From Bacillota bacterium (GTDB taxonomy: Bacteria; Bacillota; Clostridia; Christensenellales; Aristaeellaceae): a stretch of DNA of 23,458 nt. Below, piece after piece: positions 15,342-22,831 of this stretch; position 1 is the first letter of the stretch, and each line of letters opens with the position of its first letter. The DNA is taken from contig JAEYPB010000039.1 of assembly GCA_023411175.1 (NCBI GenBank), forward strand, positions 1 to 23,458, in the 5' to 3' direction. The notes beneath the pieces are model-generated. The model ran no database searches. It was not told the origin of the DNA and saw only the letters and a program-made list of their open reading frames with translations. Position numbers and translations under genes: made by a program.

Positions 15342-15362
15342 GCCCTCACCTCCACTCACGTT

Positions 15363-15391
15363 ATTTTATCCACCCGCCGGGAGGAAAGCAA
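15363..15391 (-). promoter_or_regulatory. Promoter candidate of tmcAL
   Basis: On the minus strand, TTGCTT (15386-15391), a 17-bp spacer and TAAAAT (15363-15368), 22 nt before the start codon. The -35 is poor. Confidence 0.45.
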
Positions 15392-15429
15392 GCGCCGTTT
15401 GTCGAATTCCACTCCCTGTCAAGGGCCGT

Positions 15430-15457
15430 GCCCGCGTGAAGCCCGGGGTTCGCGGGC
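15430..15457. other. Hairpin in the tdk leader region
   Basis: GCCCGCG (15430-15436) pairs with CGCGGGC (15451-15457), followed by ATCATTTTG. It may be a leader structure of tdk; no clear promoter was found beside it. Confidence 0.3.
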
Positions 15458-15491
15458 ATCATTTTGAATAAAAAGGTTCCGGAGGGTGTTA

Positions 15492-16058
15492 ATGGCAAAG
15501 CTCTACTTCCGATATGGGGCGATGGGGTCGTCGAAGACCGCCAACGCCATCATGGTCGTCTACAACTATCATGAGCGCGGGCAAAAAGCGCTGATGCTCA
15601 AGCCCGCTATCGAGCGGCGCGACGGCGAGGCCACCGTGTCCTCCCGATCTGGGCTGAACGCCTCCTGCGCCTACATGGAGGACCTCGATTCTATCGACGT
15701 TTGCGCCTACGACTGCCTGGTGGTGGACGAGGCCCAGTTCCTCTCCAAGGCGCAGGTGCAAAAGCTGGTGCACATCGTGGATGATCTGGGCGTGCCGGTG
15801 GTGTGTTACGGCCTCCGGGCCGACTTCAGGGGCAATCTTTTTGAAGGCAGCACGTGGCTGCTTGCCTGGGCGGACTCCATCGAGGAGGTCAAGACCGTGT
15901 GCTGGTGCGGGCGCAAGGCCACGATGAACGCGCGCATCGCGAACGGCCGGGTCGTCAAGGAGGGCGAGCAGATCGTCCTCGGCGGCAACGAGAGCTATAC
16001 GGCACTGTGCCGCAGGCACTGGGCGGAGGGGAAGCTGGGTGACAATTCAGAAGATTGA
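15492..16058 (+). CDS. tdk: Thymidine kinase, type II
   Basis: It phosphorylates thymidine to dTMP in pyrimidine salvage. It has 188 aa. The P-loop is GAMGSSKT (9-16), where most family members have Gly instead of Ser14. The active-site motif is DEAQF (79-83). The lasso/substrate region includes VCYGLRADFRGNLFEGS. Zinc ligands fit Cys137, Cys139, Cys173 and His176; the first pair is spaced C-x-C (CWCG) rather than the usual C-x2-C, a small deviation. ATG 15492 follows GGAGGG at good spacing; an upstream in-frame GTG at 15486 lies inside the ribosome site. The next gene overlaps its end by 20 nt. Confidence 0.9.
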   Translation: MAKLYFRYGAMGSSKTANAIMVVYNYHERGQKALMLKPAIERRDGEATVSSRSGLNASCAYMEDLDSIDVCAYDCLVVDEAQFLSKAQVQKLVHIVDDLGVPVVCYGLRADFRGNLFEGSTWLLAWADSIEEVKTVCWCGRKATMNARIANGRVVKEGEQIVLGGNESYTALCRRHWAEGKLGDNSED

Positions 16059-16491
16059 CGAAGCGCATAAGGCAGACTTCCGCGCGCTGCTCCTCCTGGC
16101 CGACCCGGAGTGGGCGGCGGTGGAGAAGTACCTTCACGACGGCGAAATGTACGCGCTCTTCGTGGAGAGCCGGGCGGCGGCGGAGATCGTCGTGACCCGT
16201 CGGGCGGACGGCCATTGCGAGATCAAGAATCTCGCCACGGACCCCGCCTTTTGGCGCAGGGGCTACGCCCGGGCGCTCGTCGACCACGTCGCCGGGCTGA
16301 TGGCCGGGCGGTACGAGAAGCTGTACGTGGGCACCTCTGGGCCTGCGGTTTACGAAAGGATGGGCTTTTTGCCCGCCTACACGGTTAAGAACTTTTTTGT
16401 GGACAACTATTCAGAGCCGGTGTGGGACGAGGGGGCGTTGTGCGTCGACATGTACTACCTCGTCCGGGACCTGAAGGGGGAACGCTCGTGA
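16039..16491 (+). CDS. GNAT-family N-acetyltransferase
   Basis: This is an acetyl-CoA-dependent acetyltransferase with unknown acceptor. It has 150 aa. The GNAT core is visible as IKNLATDPAFWRRGYARALV (about residues 61-80), with RRGYA as the acetyl-CoA pyrophosphate loop, then KLYVGTSGPAVYERMGF in the C-terminal part, where Tyr of VYERMGF is the usual general acid position. Translation starts at GTG 16039 inside the end of tdk, with GGAGGGG upstream. Its stop overlaps the GTG start of queH (GTGA), so tdk, this gene and queH are one coupled unit. Confidence 0.85.
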   Translation: MTIQKIDEAHKADFRALLLLADPEWAAVEKYLHDGEMYALFVESRAAAEIVVTRRADGHCEIKNLATDPAFWRRGYARALVDHVAGLMAGRYEKLYVGTSGPAVYERMGFLPAYTVKNFFVDNYSEPVWDEGALCVDMYYLVRDLKGERS

Positions 16492-17033
16492 AAACGCTTC
16501 TGCACGTCTGTTGCGCGCCCTGCGCGATCGAGTGCATTGATTCCCTCCGGGCGGAGGGCCGGGAACTGTCGGGGTTCTGGTTTAATCCCAACATCCACCC
16601 GGTCACCGAGTACCGCGCGCGGCTGGAGGCGCTCAAAGGATACGCCGAAAAGGTGGAACTGCCGCTTCTTGGCCGGGACCAATACGGGCTGAGGGATTTT
16701 GTGCGCGCCGTCTCCGCCGATCTGAACGACCGCTGCGGCGTCTGCTACGAGATGCGCCTGGACGCGGCGGCGGGCTTCGCCGCGGCGAACGGCTTTGAAT
16801 CGTTTACGACGACGCTCCTCATCAGCCCCTACCAGAACCACGAAAGGCTGATCGAGGCCGGAAGGCGCGCCGCCCGCGCCCATGGCGTGGAATTTCTGGA
16901 GCGGGATTTCCGCCCGCGCTTTCGCGAAGGCCAAAAACGCGCACGGGAACTGGAGTTGTACATGCAGAAGTACTGCGGGTGCGTATTCAGCGAGGAGGAA
17001 AGGTACCGGCCGAAAGAACGGGAGCTGGGCTGA
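16488..17033 (+). CDS. queH: Epoxyqueuosine reductase QueH
   Basis: It carries out the last step of queuosine synthesis, reducing epoxyqueuosine to queuosine in tRNA; it is the non-homologous substitute for QueG (former DUF208). It has 181 aa. The conserved metal/Fe-S cysteines are visible: LLHVCCAPC (Cys8, Cys9, Cys12), RCGVCYEMRL (Cys83, Cys86), and KYCGCVFS (Cys163, Cys165). The family motifs FWFNPNIHPVTEYRARL and FTTTLLISPYQNHE are also present. GTG 16488 overlaps the previous stop by GTGA and has GGGGGAA upstream. No other que genes are in the window. Confidence 0.94.
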   Translation: MKTLLHVCCAPCAIECIDSLRAEGRELSGFWFNPNIHPVTEYRARLEALKGYAEKVELPLLGRDQYGLRDFVRAVSADLNDRCGVCYEMRLDAAAGFAAANGFESFTTTLLISPYQNHERLIEAGRRAARAHGVEFLERDFRPRFREGQKRARELELYMQKYCGCVFSEEERYRPKERELG

Positions 17034-17062
17034 ATGGCTCGCTTCGCTTTGCGGAATAATGG

Positions 17063-17091
17063 TTGACAACCCAAATAAATCCCTCTATAAT
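17063..17091 (+). promoter_or_regulatory. Consensus promoter of the metG T-box transcript
   Basis: TTGACA (17063-17068), a 17-bp spacer and TATAAT (17086-17091) form a perfect sigma-A consensus. The predicted transcript start is near 17098. Confidence 0.95.
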
Positions 17092-17097
17092 TGCAGG

Positions 17098-17345
17098 AAA
17101 GGCGTTGAAGGATAGAGTAGCGAGGGGACGCGCCCAAAGAGAGCCGGGGTTGGTGAGAGCCGGCGGCAGGCGACTTCGCGAACATGGATCCGGAGCCAAC
17201 GCGGCGAGCGAAGGTTAGCCGCGCTCGGGTGGTCCCGTTACAGGCCGGGCCGGTGTCTGCCGGCCGCAAAGGCCCGTTCTTTTCGGGCGAAGCAGGGTGG
17301 TACCGCGTTATGACGCCCCTCGCAGTTTGCGAGGGGCGATTTTTA
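17098..17345 (+). ncRNA. T-box riboswitch, Met-specific (metG leader)
   Basis: This leader senses uncharged tRNA-Met and controls readthrough into metG. Stem I shows AGAGAGCC and the GGTGAGAGCCGGC block. The specifier is probably ATG at 17184-17186 in GCGAACATGGATCC. The T-box proper is AGGGTGGTACCGCG (17294-17307), containing the bulge that pairs with the tRNA end. It is followed by a terminator: CGCCCCTCGC / GCGAGGGGCG (17314-17338) and then ATTTTT. Layout, promoter and downstream gene all agree. Uncharged tRNA-Met is expected to stabilise the antiterminator and switch metG-tatD on. Confidence 0.95.
17314..17345 (+). terminator. T-box regulated terminator
   Basis: A 10-bp perfect stem with an AGTTT loop, followed by five T, immediately after the T-box antiterminator sequence and 16 nt before the metG start. 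Confidence 0.92.
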
Positions 17346-17360
17346 TCGGGAGGAATTATC

Positions 17361-19331
17361 ATGGCGAAGCCCACGTTTTACATCACGACCCCCATCTACT
17401 ACCCCAGCGACCGTCTGCACATCGGCAACACCTACACCACCGTCGCCGCCGACGCCATGACGCGCTTTAAAAAGCAGACGGGCTACGACGCTTATTTCCT
17501 GACCGGCACCGACGAGCACGGCCAGAAGATCGAGCGCAAGGCCGAGGCCGTCGGCAAGACGCCCAAGGCCTTCGTGGACGAGATCGTGGATGGCATCAAG
17601 CTGCTTTGGACGGCGATGGGCATCGAATACGACGACTTCATCCGCACCACTGACGAGCGGCATGAGAAGGCCGTGCAGAAGATATTCCGCCGGTTCTACG
17701 AGCAGGGCGACATCTACAAGAGCGAATACGAGGGCCTGTACTGCACGCCCTGCGAGTCCTTCTGGACGGCCACCCAGCTCAAGGACGGCTGCTGTCCGGA
17801 CTGTGGCCGCCCTGTGGAAAAGACCCGCGAAGAGAGCTATTTCTTCAAGATGTCGAAGTACCAGGACTGGCTGATCGACTACATCGAGACCCATCCGGAT
17901 TTCATCCAGCCCGCCTCCCGCGCCAACGAGATGCTTTCGAACTTCCTGCGCCCCGGCCTTCAGGACCTGTGCGTCAGCCGCACGTCCTTCAAGTGGGGCG
18001 TGCCGGTGGACTTCGACCCCAGGCACGTGGTCTACGTGTGGATCGACGCGCTTTCGAATTACATCACCGCGCTCGGCTACGGCTCGGACGACGATTCGCT
18101 CTTTCAGAAGTACTGGCCCTGCGATGTGCACCTGATGGGCAAGGACATCATCCGCTTCCACACCATCTACTGGCCGATCATGCTGAAGGCGCTGGGGCTC
18201 CCGCTTCCGAAGCAGGTGTTCGCCCACGGCTGGCTGATGTTCGGCCAGGACAAGATGAGTAAGTCCAAGGGCAACGTGGTCTACCCGCTGCCCCTCGTCG
18301 AGCGCTTCGGCGCGGACGCGCTGCGCTACTATCTCCTGCGCGAAATGCCCTTCGGCGCGGACGGCAACTGCACGCTGGAGACCATCCTGACCCGCATGAA
18401 CGCCGACCTCGCCAACGACCTGGGCAACCTCGTCTCCCGCACGGTGGCGATGATCGAGAAGTACTTTAACGGCGTCATTCCCGCACCCGGCGACGAGACG
18501 GAGCTTGAACGTGCGCTGAAGGAGAAATTCCTTTCGCTGCCCGCCATCTACGAAAAGCGGATGAACGAATTGCAGTTCTCCGTGGCGCTCAGCGAGATCT
18601 GGAAGCTGGTGGGCGAGCTCAACCGCTACATCGACCAGACCACGCCGTGGATCCTGGGCAAGACCGAGGAGGGCAAGGAGCGCCTGAAGACCGTGCTCTA
18701 CACCCTCGCCGAGTGCGTGCGCGGCGTCGCCGTCCTGATCGAAGCCGCCATGCCGAAGACCCCCGAGCGCATCTTCGAACAGCTGGGCGTGACCGATTCC
18801 GCCCTCAAGACATGGGAGAGCCTTGCCACCTATGGTGGTCTCGTGCCCGGCACCGTGGTCAAAAAGGGCGAGGCGCTGTTCCCCCGCATCGACGTGGCCA
18901 AGGAACTGGCGGAACTCTCCCCGAAGAAGGAGGAGAGCGCGCCGGAGCCCAAGCCCGAGCTGAAGGCCGAGGCCGTGGCGGCGCCGCGGGAGAGCGAAGC
19001 GCCCGAGACCATCACCATCGACGACTTTGCAAAGGTCGCGCTCCGGACCGCGAAGGTTGTCGCCTGCGAAAAGGTCGAGAACAGCGATAAGCTCTTAAAG
19101 TCCACGCTTCAGGTGGGCGAGGAGACGCGCACGGTGCTGTCCGGCATCGCCAAATACTACACGCCGGAGGAGATGGTCGGAAAGACCGTCGTGCTGGTTT
19201 CGAACCTCGCGCCCCGCAAGATGCGCGGCGTGATGAGCCAGGGTATGATTCTCTGCGCCGAGGCCGAGGACGGAACGCTGAAGCTGGCCACCATCGAGGG
19301 CGGCTTTGCGAGCGGCCGGGAGATCCGCTGA
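17361..19331 (+). CDS. metG: Methionine--tRNA ligase
   Basis: It charges tRNA-Met. It has 656 aa. The class I signature HIGN is at residues 20-23 and KMSKS at 298-302. The zinc knuckle has four cysteines (Cys128, Cys131, Cys145, Cys148). An anticodon-binding helical domain follows (WKLVGELNRYIDQTTPWIL). A Glu/Lys/Ala-rich linker (around residues 520-550) leads to the C-terminal tRNA-binding (EMAP/Trbp111-like) domain with FAKVALRTAKVVACEKVENS and LAPRKMRGVMSQGMILCAE. ATG 17361 has GGGAGGAATTATC upstream. The open frame continues up to the T-box specifier ATG at 17184, but that is leader RNA, not protein. Its stop shares one base with the tatD start. Confidence 0.97.
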   Translation: MAKPTFYITTPIYYPSDRLHIGNTYTTVAADAMTRFKKQTGYDAYFLTGTDEHGQKIERKAEAVGKTPKAFVDEIVDGIKLLWTAMGIEYDDFIRTTDERHEKAVQKIFRRFYEQGDIYKSEYEGLYCTPCESFWTATQLKDGCCPDCGRPVEKTREESYFFKMSKYQDWLIDYIETHPDFIQPASRANEMLSNFLRPGLQDLCVSRTSFKWGVPVDFDPRHVVYVWIDALSNYITALGYGSDDDSLFQKYWPCDVHLMGKDIIRFHTIYWPIMLKALGLPLPKQVFAHGWLMFGQDKMSKSKGNVVYPLPLVERFGADALRYYLLREMPFGADGNCTLETILTRMNADLANDLGNLVSRTVAMIEKYFNGVIPAPGDETELERALKEKFLSLPAIYEKRMNELQFSVALSEIWKLVGELNRYIDQTTPWILGKTEEGKERLKTVLYTLAECVRGVAVLIEAAMPKTPERIFEQLGVTDSALKTWESLATYGGLVPGTVVKKGEALFPRIDVAKELAELSPKKEESAPEPKPELKAEAVAAPRESEAPETITIDDFAKVALRTAKVVACEKVENSDKLLKSTLQVGEETRTVLSGIAKYYTPEEMVGKTVVLVSNLAPRKMRGVMSQGMILCAEAEDGTLKLATIEGGFASGREIR

Positions 19332-20116
19332 TGAACCTGTTCGACACCCACTGCCACCTGACGGACGAGCGCTTCCAAGCCGATTTCGACCAGGTGCTCG
19401 AGCGCATGAAGGAGGCGGCGGTCAACTTCGCGGTGGTGGTGGGGGAGGCGTCGGACGAGGCCGAAGCTTTGGACGCGCTTAAACTGTGCGAGGCCCACGA
19501 GCGCTTTTACGCCGCCGTCGGCGTGCATCCGCACGTCGCTTCCGAATGGAACGGCGAAACCGCCGCGCGGCTCGAGGGCTTCCTTCGCCATCCGAAGGCC
19601 GTGTGCCTGGGCGAAATCGGCCTCGATTACCACTACGACCTGTCGCCTCGGGAGAAGCAGGTCGAAGCCTTCGAGGCGCAGCTGGACATGGCGCTTTCGC
19701 TGAACAAGCCCGTGGCGCTCCACATCCGGGAAGCCCACGGCGAGGCGACGGAGATCCTGCGCGCCCGCTTCAAGGCGGGGCGACTTCCCGAATGCCTTTT
19801 GCACTGCTATTCCGGCAGCTGGGAGAGCGCGAAGGGGTATCTCGCGATGGGCTGTTTCATCTCGCTGTCCGGCTCCGTTACGTTCAAGAACGCGCCGAAG
19901 CTGCATGAGGTGGCGAAGAATATGCCGCTGGACAGGCTGCTCGTCGAGACCGACTGCCCCTACCTCGCGCCGGAGCCGATGCGCGGGCGGCGCAACGAGC
20001 CATCCTTCGTCGCCCACACCGCCCGCAAGGTGGCGGGACTCAGGGGGATGGATTTCGAAGCGCTGGCCGAGGCGACCACCCAAAACGGCATCAGGTTTTT
20101 CCGCCTGCCCGCGTAG
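19331..20116 (+). CDS. tatD: TatD family metal-dependent hydrolase (DNase)
   Basis: This is a metal-dependent TIM-barrel nuclease or hydrolase; TatD proteins have 3'-5' exonuclease activity and also act on D-aminoacyl-type bonds in some members. It has 261 aa. The metal motif is FDTHCHLTD (His7, His9). GVHPH, then GEIGLDYHYD with the metal Glu, LHIREAHGEA, LHCYSG, and LLVETDCPYLAPEP with the catalytic Asp all follow in the normal order. ATG 19331 overlaps the metG TGA (TGATG), and GGGAG is upstream. A metG-tatD pair is common in Firmicutes. Transcription probably ends at the hairpin 20354-20406. Confidence 0.94.
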   Translation: MNLFDTHCHLTDERFQADFDQVLERMKEAAVNFAVVVGEASDEAEALDALKLCEAHERFYAAVGVHPHVASEWNGETAARLEGFLRHPKAVCLGEIGLDYHYDLSPREKQVEAFEAQLDMALSLNKPVALHIREAHGEATEILRARFKAGRLPECLLHCYSGSWESAKGYLAMGCFISLSGSVTFKNAPKLHEVAKNMPLDRLLVETDCPYLAPEPMRGRRNEPSFVAHTARKVAGLRGMDFEALAEATTQNGIRFFRLPA

Positions 20117-20135
20117 CGGTGCGTGAAATCAAGAC

Positions 20136-20320
20136 CACTTAGCCTCTCAAGGTTTGCAATCGTTCAAGGCGGCGTGAACGTCGGGAACGGGATGGTGCCA
20201 TCAGCTAAAATGCAGGTGGCACTATCCACACCTTCCGTCAGAACGCCGCTCGGAGATTCCGAGGAATTTCAGGCGCGCGCAGCTTTCTCTTTCGCATCAA
20301 AAAGCCCGGGGATTTTTGAA
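20136..20320 (-). repeat. Structured interspersed repeat, copy C (inverted)
   Basis: Read on the minus strand, this region matches copies A and B in module order: TTTTTGATGC (20294-20303), GCGCCTGAAATTCC (20266-20279), GGTGTGGATAGTGCC, CCCGTTCCCGACGTTCACGC (20174-20193), then CGATTGCAAACC. The central hairpin (20191-20202 with 20215-20226) has 12-bp arms and a 12-nt loop, exactly as in copy A. One C-G pair of copy A is replaced by T-A here, and two others become G-T. At its other end, ATCAAAAA / ATTTTTGA (20297-20319 area) forms an AT hairpin. It fills the gap between tatD and the next promoter; no gene is seen here. Confidence 0.75.
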
Positions 20321-20344
20321 ATCCTGCACATTTTTCATTGGAGT

Positions 20345-20400
20345 GTTTGAAACCCTTCCCGGAACGTGCTACAATGTTTCAAACTAACGCACCGGGAAGG
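20345..20400. promoter_or_regulatory. Interlocked palindromes over the PHP-gene promoter
   Basis: GTTTGAAAC (20345-20353), CCTTCCCGG (20354-20362), GTTTCAAAC (20376-20384) and CCGGGAAGG (20392-20400) form an A-B-A'-B' order. GTTTnAAAC is itself palindromic, so the two A sites are also direct repeats 31 bp apart, about three helical turns. One overlaps the -35 and the other sits just after the -10. Confidence 0.7.
20347..20375 (+). promoter_or_regulatory. Promoter of the PHP - GNAT - GNAT - prmA operon
   Basis: TTGAAA (20347-20352), a 17-bp spacer and TACAAT (20370-20375). TG sits one base before the -10, an extended -10. The predicted start is near 20382. Confidence 0.75.
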
Positions 20401-20406
20401 CTTTTT
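20354..20406 (+). terminator. Possible terminator of metG-tatD overlapping the next promoter
   Basis: CCTTCCCGG pairs with CCGGGAAGG across a 29-nt loop, and CTTTTTG follows. Only RNA coming from upstream contains both arms; RNA from the promoter at 20347-20375 starts after the first arm and would escape it. Confidence 0.45.
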
Positions 20407-20448
20407 GCGCCTTTCGCAGGCGGATGGAAACGACGGAGGGGTCAAACG

Positions 20449-21741
20449 ATGCGCACCAAGGCGGAAATCCTGGCGCTTCTGAACGCGCCGGAACGGCTGG
20501 AAAACCTGAAAAAGCTGGTGGGCGAGGTCAAAGGCGGCGCGCTCCCCGCGCTGAAGACGGAAAAAGACGTCAACAACCACATCCATACCCAGTATTCCTT
20601 TTCGCCCTACTCGCCCACGGCGGCGGCGTGGTTTGCGTGGCAGGCGGGGCTGTGCACCGCGGGCATCATCGACCACGACTCGGTGGCGGGCGCGAAGGAA
20701 TTCCTGAAGGCGTGCAAAATTGTCGGTATCGCGGGCACCGTCGGCGTCGAGTGCCGGGTGAGCCTTCAAGGTACGCCCTTTGCCGAGAAAAAGGTCAACA
20801 ATCCCGATCAGGCGGGCGTCATCTACACCACCGTCCACGGCATCCCCCACGACAGGATCGACGAGGTGAACGCCTTCTTCGCCCCCTACCGCGAAAAGCG
20901 CAACCAGCGCAACCGGAAGATGGTGGCGGGCGTCAACCGTTTGATGGCCCCCTACGGCCTCTCCATCGACTTCGACGAAGACGTCCTCCCGCTTTCGCGC
21001 TATGCGGAGGGCGGCGGCGTCACCGAGCGCCACCTCGCCTGCGCGCTGGCGAACCGGATGCTGGAGAAATTCGGCGCGGGCGAAGGGCTCGTCGCATTTA
21101 TAAAGGATGAATTGAAGCTCCCGCTGTCCTCGAAAATCGAAGGCTACCTGACCCAGCCGGAGAACCCGGACAGGATGTATGACCTCTTGGGCTGGATCAA
21201 GGCGGAGTTGATCGCAAAATTCTACGTCGACGCCACCGACGAGTGCCCACCGGTTTCCGAGGTGCTCGCCCTCGCCGAGCGCGTCCACGCCATCTCCGCC
21301 TACCCCTATCTGGGCGATGTGGGCGACTCCGTCACCGGCGACAAGCGCGCCCAGAAGTTCGAGGACGACTTCTTGCCGGAACTGATGGACTACCTGAAAT
21401 CGGCCGGATACCGGGGTGTCACCTACATGCCTTCCCGCAATACCCGCGCCCAGACGGAGCGCCTCCGGGCGCTGGCGAACGGAAGCGGCTTCTTTGAAAT
21501 CAGCGGCGAGGACATCAACTCCCCCCGCCAGTCCTTCGTGTGCATGGCCCAGCGCGACCCGGCCTTCGACCATCTCTACGACGCCACCTGGGCGCTGATC
21601 GCCCACGAAAACCTGGCCACGGCGAACCCGGAGAAGGGGTTCTTCGCGGCGGAGGCAGTTGAAAGGTACCCGGACATCGCGGCCCGAACCGCCGTGTTCG
21701 CCAAAATAGGGCTCGACGCCCACGCCCGGGGGGAATACTGA
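20449..21741 (+). CDS. PHP-domain metal-dependent phosphoesterase-like protein
   Basis: This is a PHP-superfamily protein of 430 aa with unknown substrate. Metal-binding positions are visible: NNHIHTQYSFSPYS (His44, His46), GIIDHDSVAGAKEF (Asp75, His76, Asp77), GVECR (Glu101), and later histidines such as TTVHGIPHD. It lacks the polymerase parts of DnaE/PolC and is larger than histidinol phosphatases. The C-terminal region includes YRGVTYMPSRNT and FFEISGEDINSPRQSF, consistent with a second half of the barrel. ATG 20449 is preferred as GGAGGGG lies upstream; an in-frame ATG at 20338 precedes the promoter and is not used. Its stop overlaps the next ATG (TGATG). Confidence 0.82.
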   Translation: MRTKAEILALLNAPERLENLKKLVGEVKGGALPALKTEKDVNNHIHTQYSFSPYSPTAAAWFAWQAGLCTAGIIDHDSVAGAKEFLKACKIVGIAGTVGVECRVSLQGTPFAEKKVNNPDQAGVIYTTVHGIPHDRIDEVNAFFAPYREKRNQRNRKMVAGVNRLMAPYGLSIDFDEDVLPLSRYAEGGGVTERHLACALANRMLEKFGAGEGLVAFIKDELKLPLSSKIEGYLTQPENPDRMYDLLGWIKAELIAKFYVDATDECPPVSEVLALAERVHAISAYPYLGDVGDSVTGDKRAQKFEDDFLPELMDYLKSAGYRGVTYMPSRNTRAQTERLRALANGSGFFEISGEDINSPRQSFVCMAQRDPAFDHLYDATWALIAHENLATANPEKGFFAAEAVERYPDIAARTAVFAKIGLDAHARGEY

Positions 21742-22280
21742 TGCCGCACATCTACGGGGACACGATCATGCTCCGGGATTTCCGCTCGGAGGACATCTCC
21801 GGCATGCGCTCCTGGTGCAACGACCCGGAGATCACTCGATTCCTCGGTCCGCGCTACACCGCGCCGATTCCGTGGGAGCAGACCGAGGCGGAACTGAACC
21901 GCTACCTGAACGGCGACGCGGGCGGCTACAACCTGGCCGTGGCCGACCGCGAGACCGGGCGCTACGTGGGGCAGGTGGCGCTTTTCATGATCGACAACGT
22001 GTCGAGGAAGGCGGAGCTCGCCATCGTGCTGACGCCCGGCAACCTTGAAAAGGGCTACGGCAGCGAGGCGCTGAAGCTCCTCCTCTCCTTCGGCTTCGGC
22101 CAGATCAACTTAAACCGCATCTGGCTTACGGTCAATGGTAACAACCACCGCGCCATCCACGTCTACGAAAAGGCGGGCTTCGTGCGGGAGGGCGTGTTCC
22201 GGCAGGACAGGTTCATCAACGGCCGCTATGAGGACACCGTCGTCATGTCGATCTTGAGGGAGGACTACAAGCGTGTATGA
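21741..22280 (+). CDS. GNAT acetyltransferase, RimJ/RimL type (first of a tandem pair)
   Basis: This is an acetyl-CoA-dependent N-acetyltransferase of the RimJ/RimL (Acetyltransf_3) type; its acceptor is unknown. It has 179 aa. It shows the usual opening IMLRDFRSEDISGMRSWCND, the core AELAIVLTPGNLEKGYGSEA with a GYGSEA acetyl-CoA loop, and the end motif VNGNNHRAIHVYEKAGFVRE followed by GVFRQDRFINGRYEDTVVMS. Start ATG 21741 overlaps the PHP stop by one base, with GGGGGGAA upstream. It overlaps the second GNAT by 8 nt. Confidence 0.88.
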   Translation: MPHIYGDTIMLRDFRSEDISGMRSWCNDPEITRFLGPRYTAPIPWEQTEAELNRYLNGDAGGYNLAVADRETGRYVGQVALFMIDNVSRKAELAIVLTPGNLEKGYGSEALKLLLSFGFGQINLNRIWLTVNGNNHRAIHVYEKAGFVREGVFRQDRFINGRYEDTVVMSILREDYKRV

Positions 22281-22830
22281 GGGAAAGCTGGTGCGCCTTC
22301 GGGAAATGCGCGCCGAGGACGCGGAAAAATTCACCGCTTGGATGAACGACCGGACGCAGGCCGAAAAGCTCTCTGCCGGGGCGATGCCGCTGACGCTGGA
22401 GCAGGAGAAGGCGTGGATCGCCGCCAATTCCGGTCGGCAGGACGCCCACAACCACTTTTCGGTGGAGACGCTGGACGGCAGGCTCATCGGCTCGTGCAGC
22501 TACCATCAGCTGGACTGGAAGAACTCGAGGTGCATGGTGGGCTGGCAGATCGGCGAACCCGAAATGCGCGGCAAGGGCCACGGCACCGACCTGATCGAGA
22601 CGCTGCTCTCCGTCTGCTTCACCGTGCTCGGGCTTCGCAAGGTATCGCTTTGCGTGTTCGAGTTCAACGAAGCCGCGCGCCTCTACGAGCGTTTGGGCTT
22701 TACGCTGGAGGGCGTGTTCCGCAAGGAGATCTTCGCCCGGGGCAAGTGGTGGGACGAGCGCCGCTACGGTATGTTTAGAACGGAATGGGCCAAGAAGCGC
22801 GGCATCGCGCTGGAGCCGGACGAGGTTTGA
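22273..22830 (+). CDS. GNAT acetyltransferase, RimJ/RimL type (second of a tandem pair)
   Basis: It has 185 aa. It opens with YEGKLVRLREMRAEDAEKF, has the core CMVGWQIGEPEMRGKGHGTD with RGKGHG as the acetyl-CoA loop, and ends FEFNEAARLYERLGFTLEGV then FRKEIFARGKWWDERRYGMF. It shares the domain plan and the AGF/LGF..EGVFR block with the gene before it but is well diverged, so it is an old duplication or two separate recruits. The start is GTG 22273, within the end of the previous gene (GTGTATGA), with GGGAGG about 10 nt upstream. prmA starts one base after its stop. Confidence 0.86.
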   Translation: MYEGKLVRLREMRAEDAEKFTAWMNDRTQAEKLSAGAMPLTLEQEKAWIAANSGRQDAHNHFSVETLDGRLIGSCSYHQLDWKNSRCMVGWQIGEPEMRGKGHGTDLIETLLSVCFTVLGLRKVSLCVFEFNEAARLYERLGFTLEGVFRKEIFARGKWWDERRYGMFRTEWAKKRGIALEPDEV

Positions 22831-22831
22831 T

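Noticed and set aside
17184..17360. N-terminal extension of MetG from the ATG at 17184
   Set aside because: This stretch is the T-box leader; the conserved MetG start, with a ribosome site, is at 17361.
20338..20448. Extended start of the PHP protein at 20338
   Set aside because: It would begin upstream of the promoter boxes and lacks a ribosome site; ATG 20449 has GGAGGGG at good distance.
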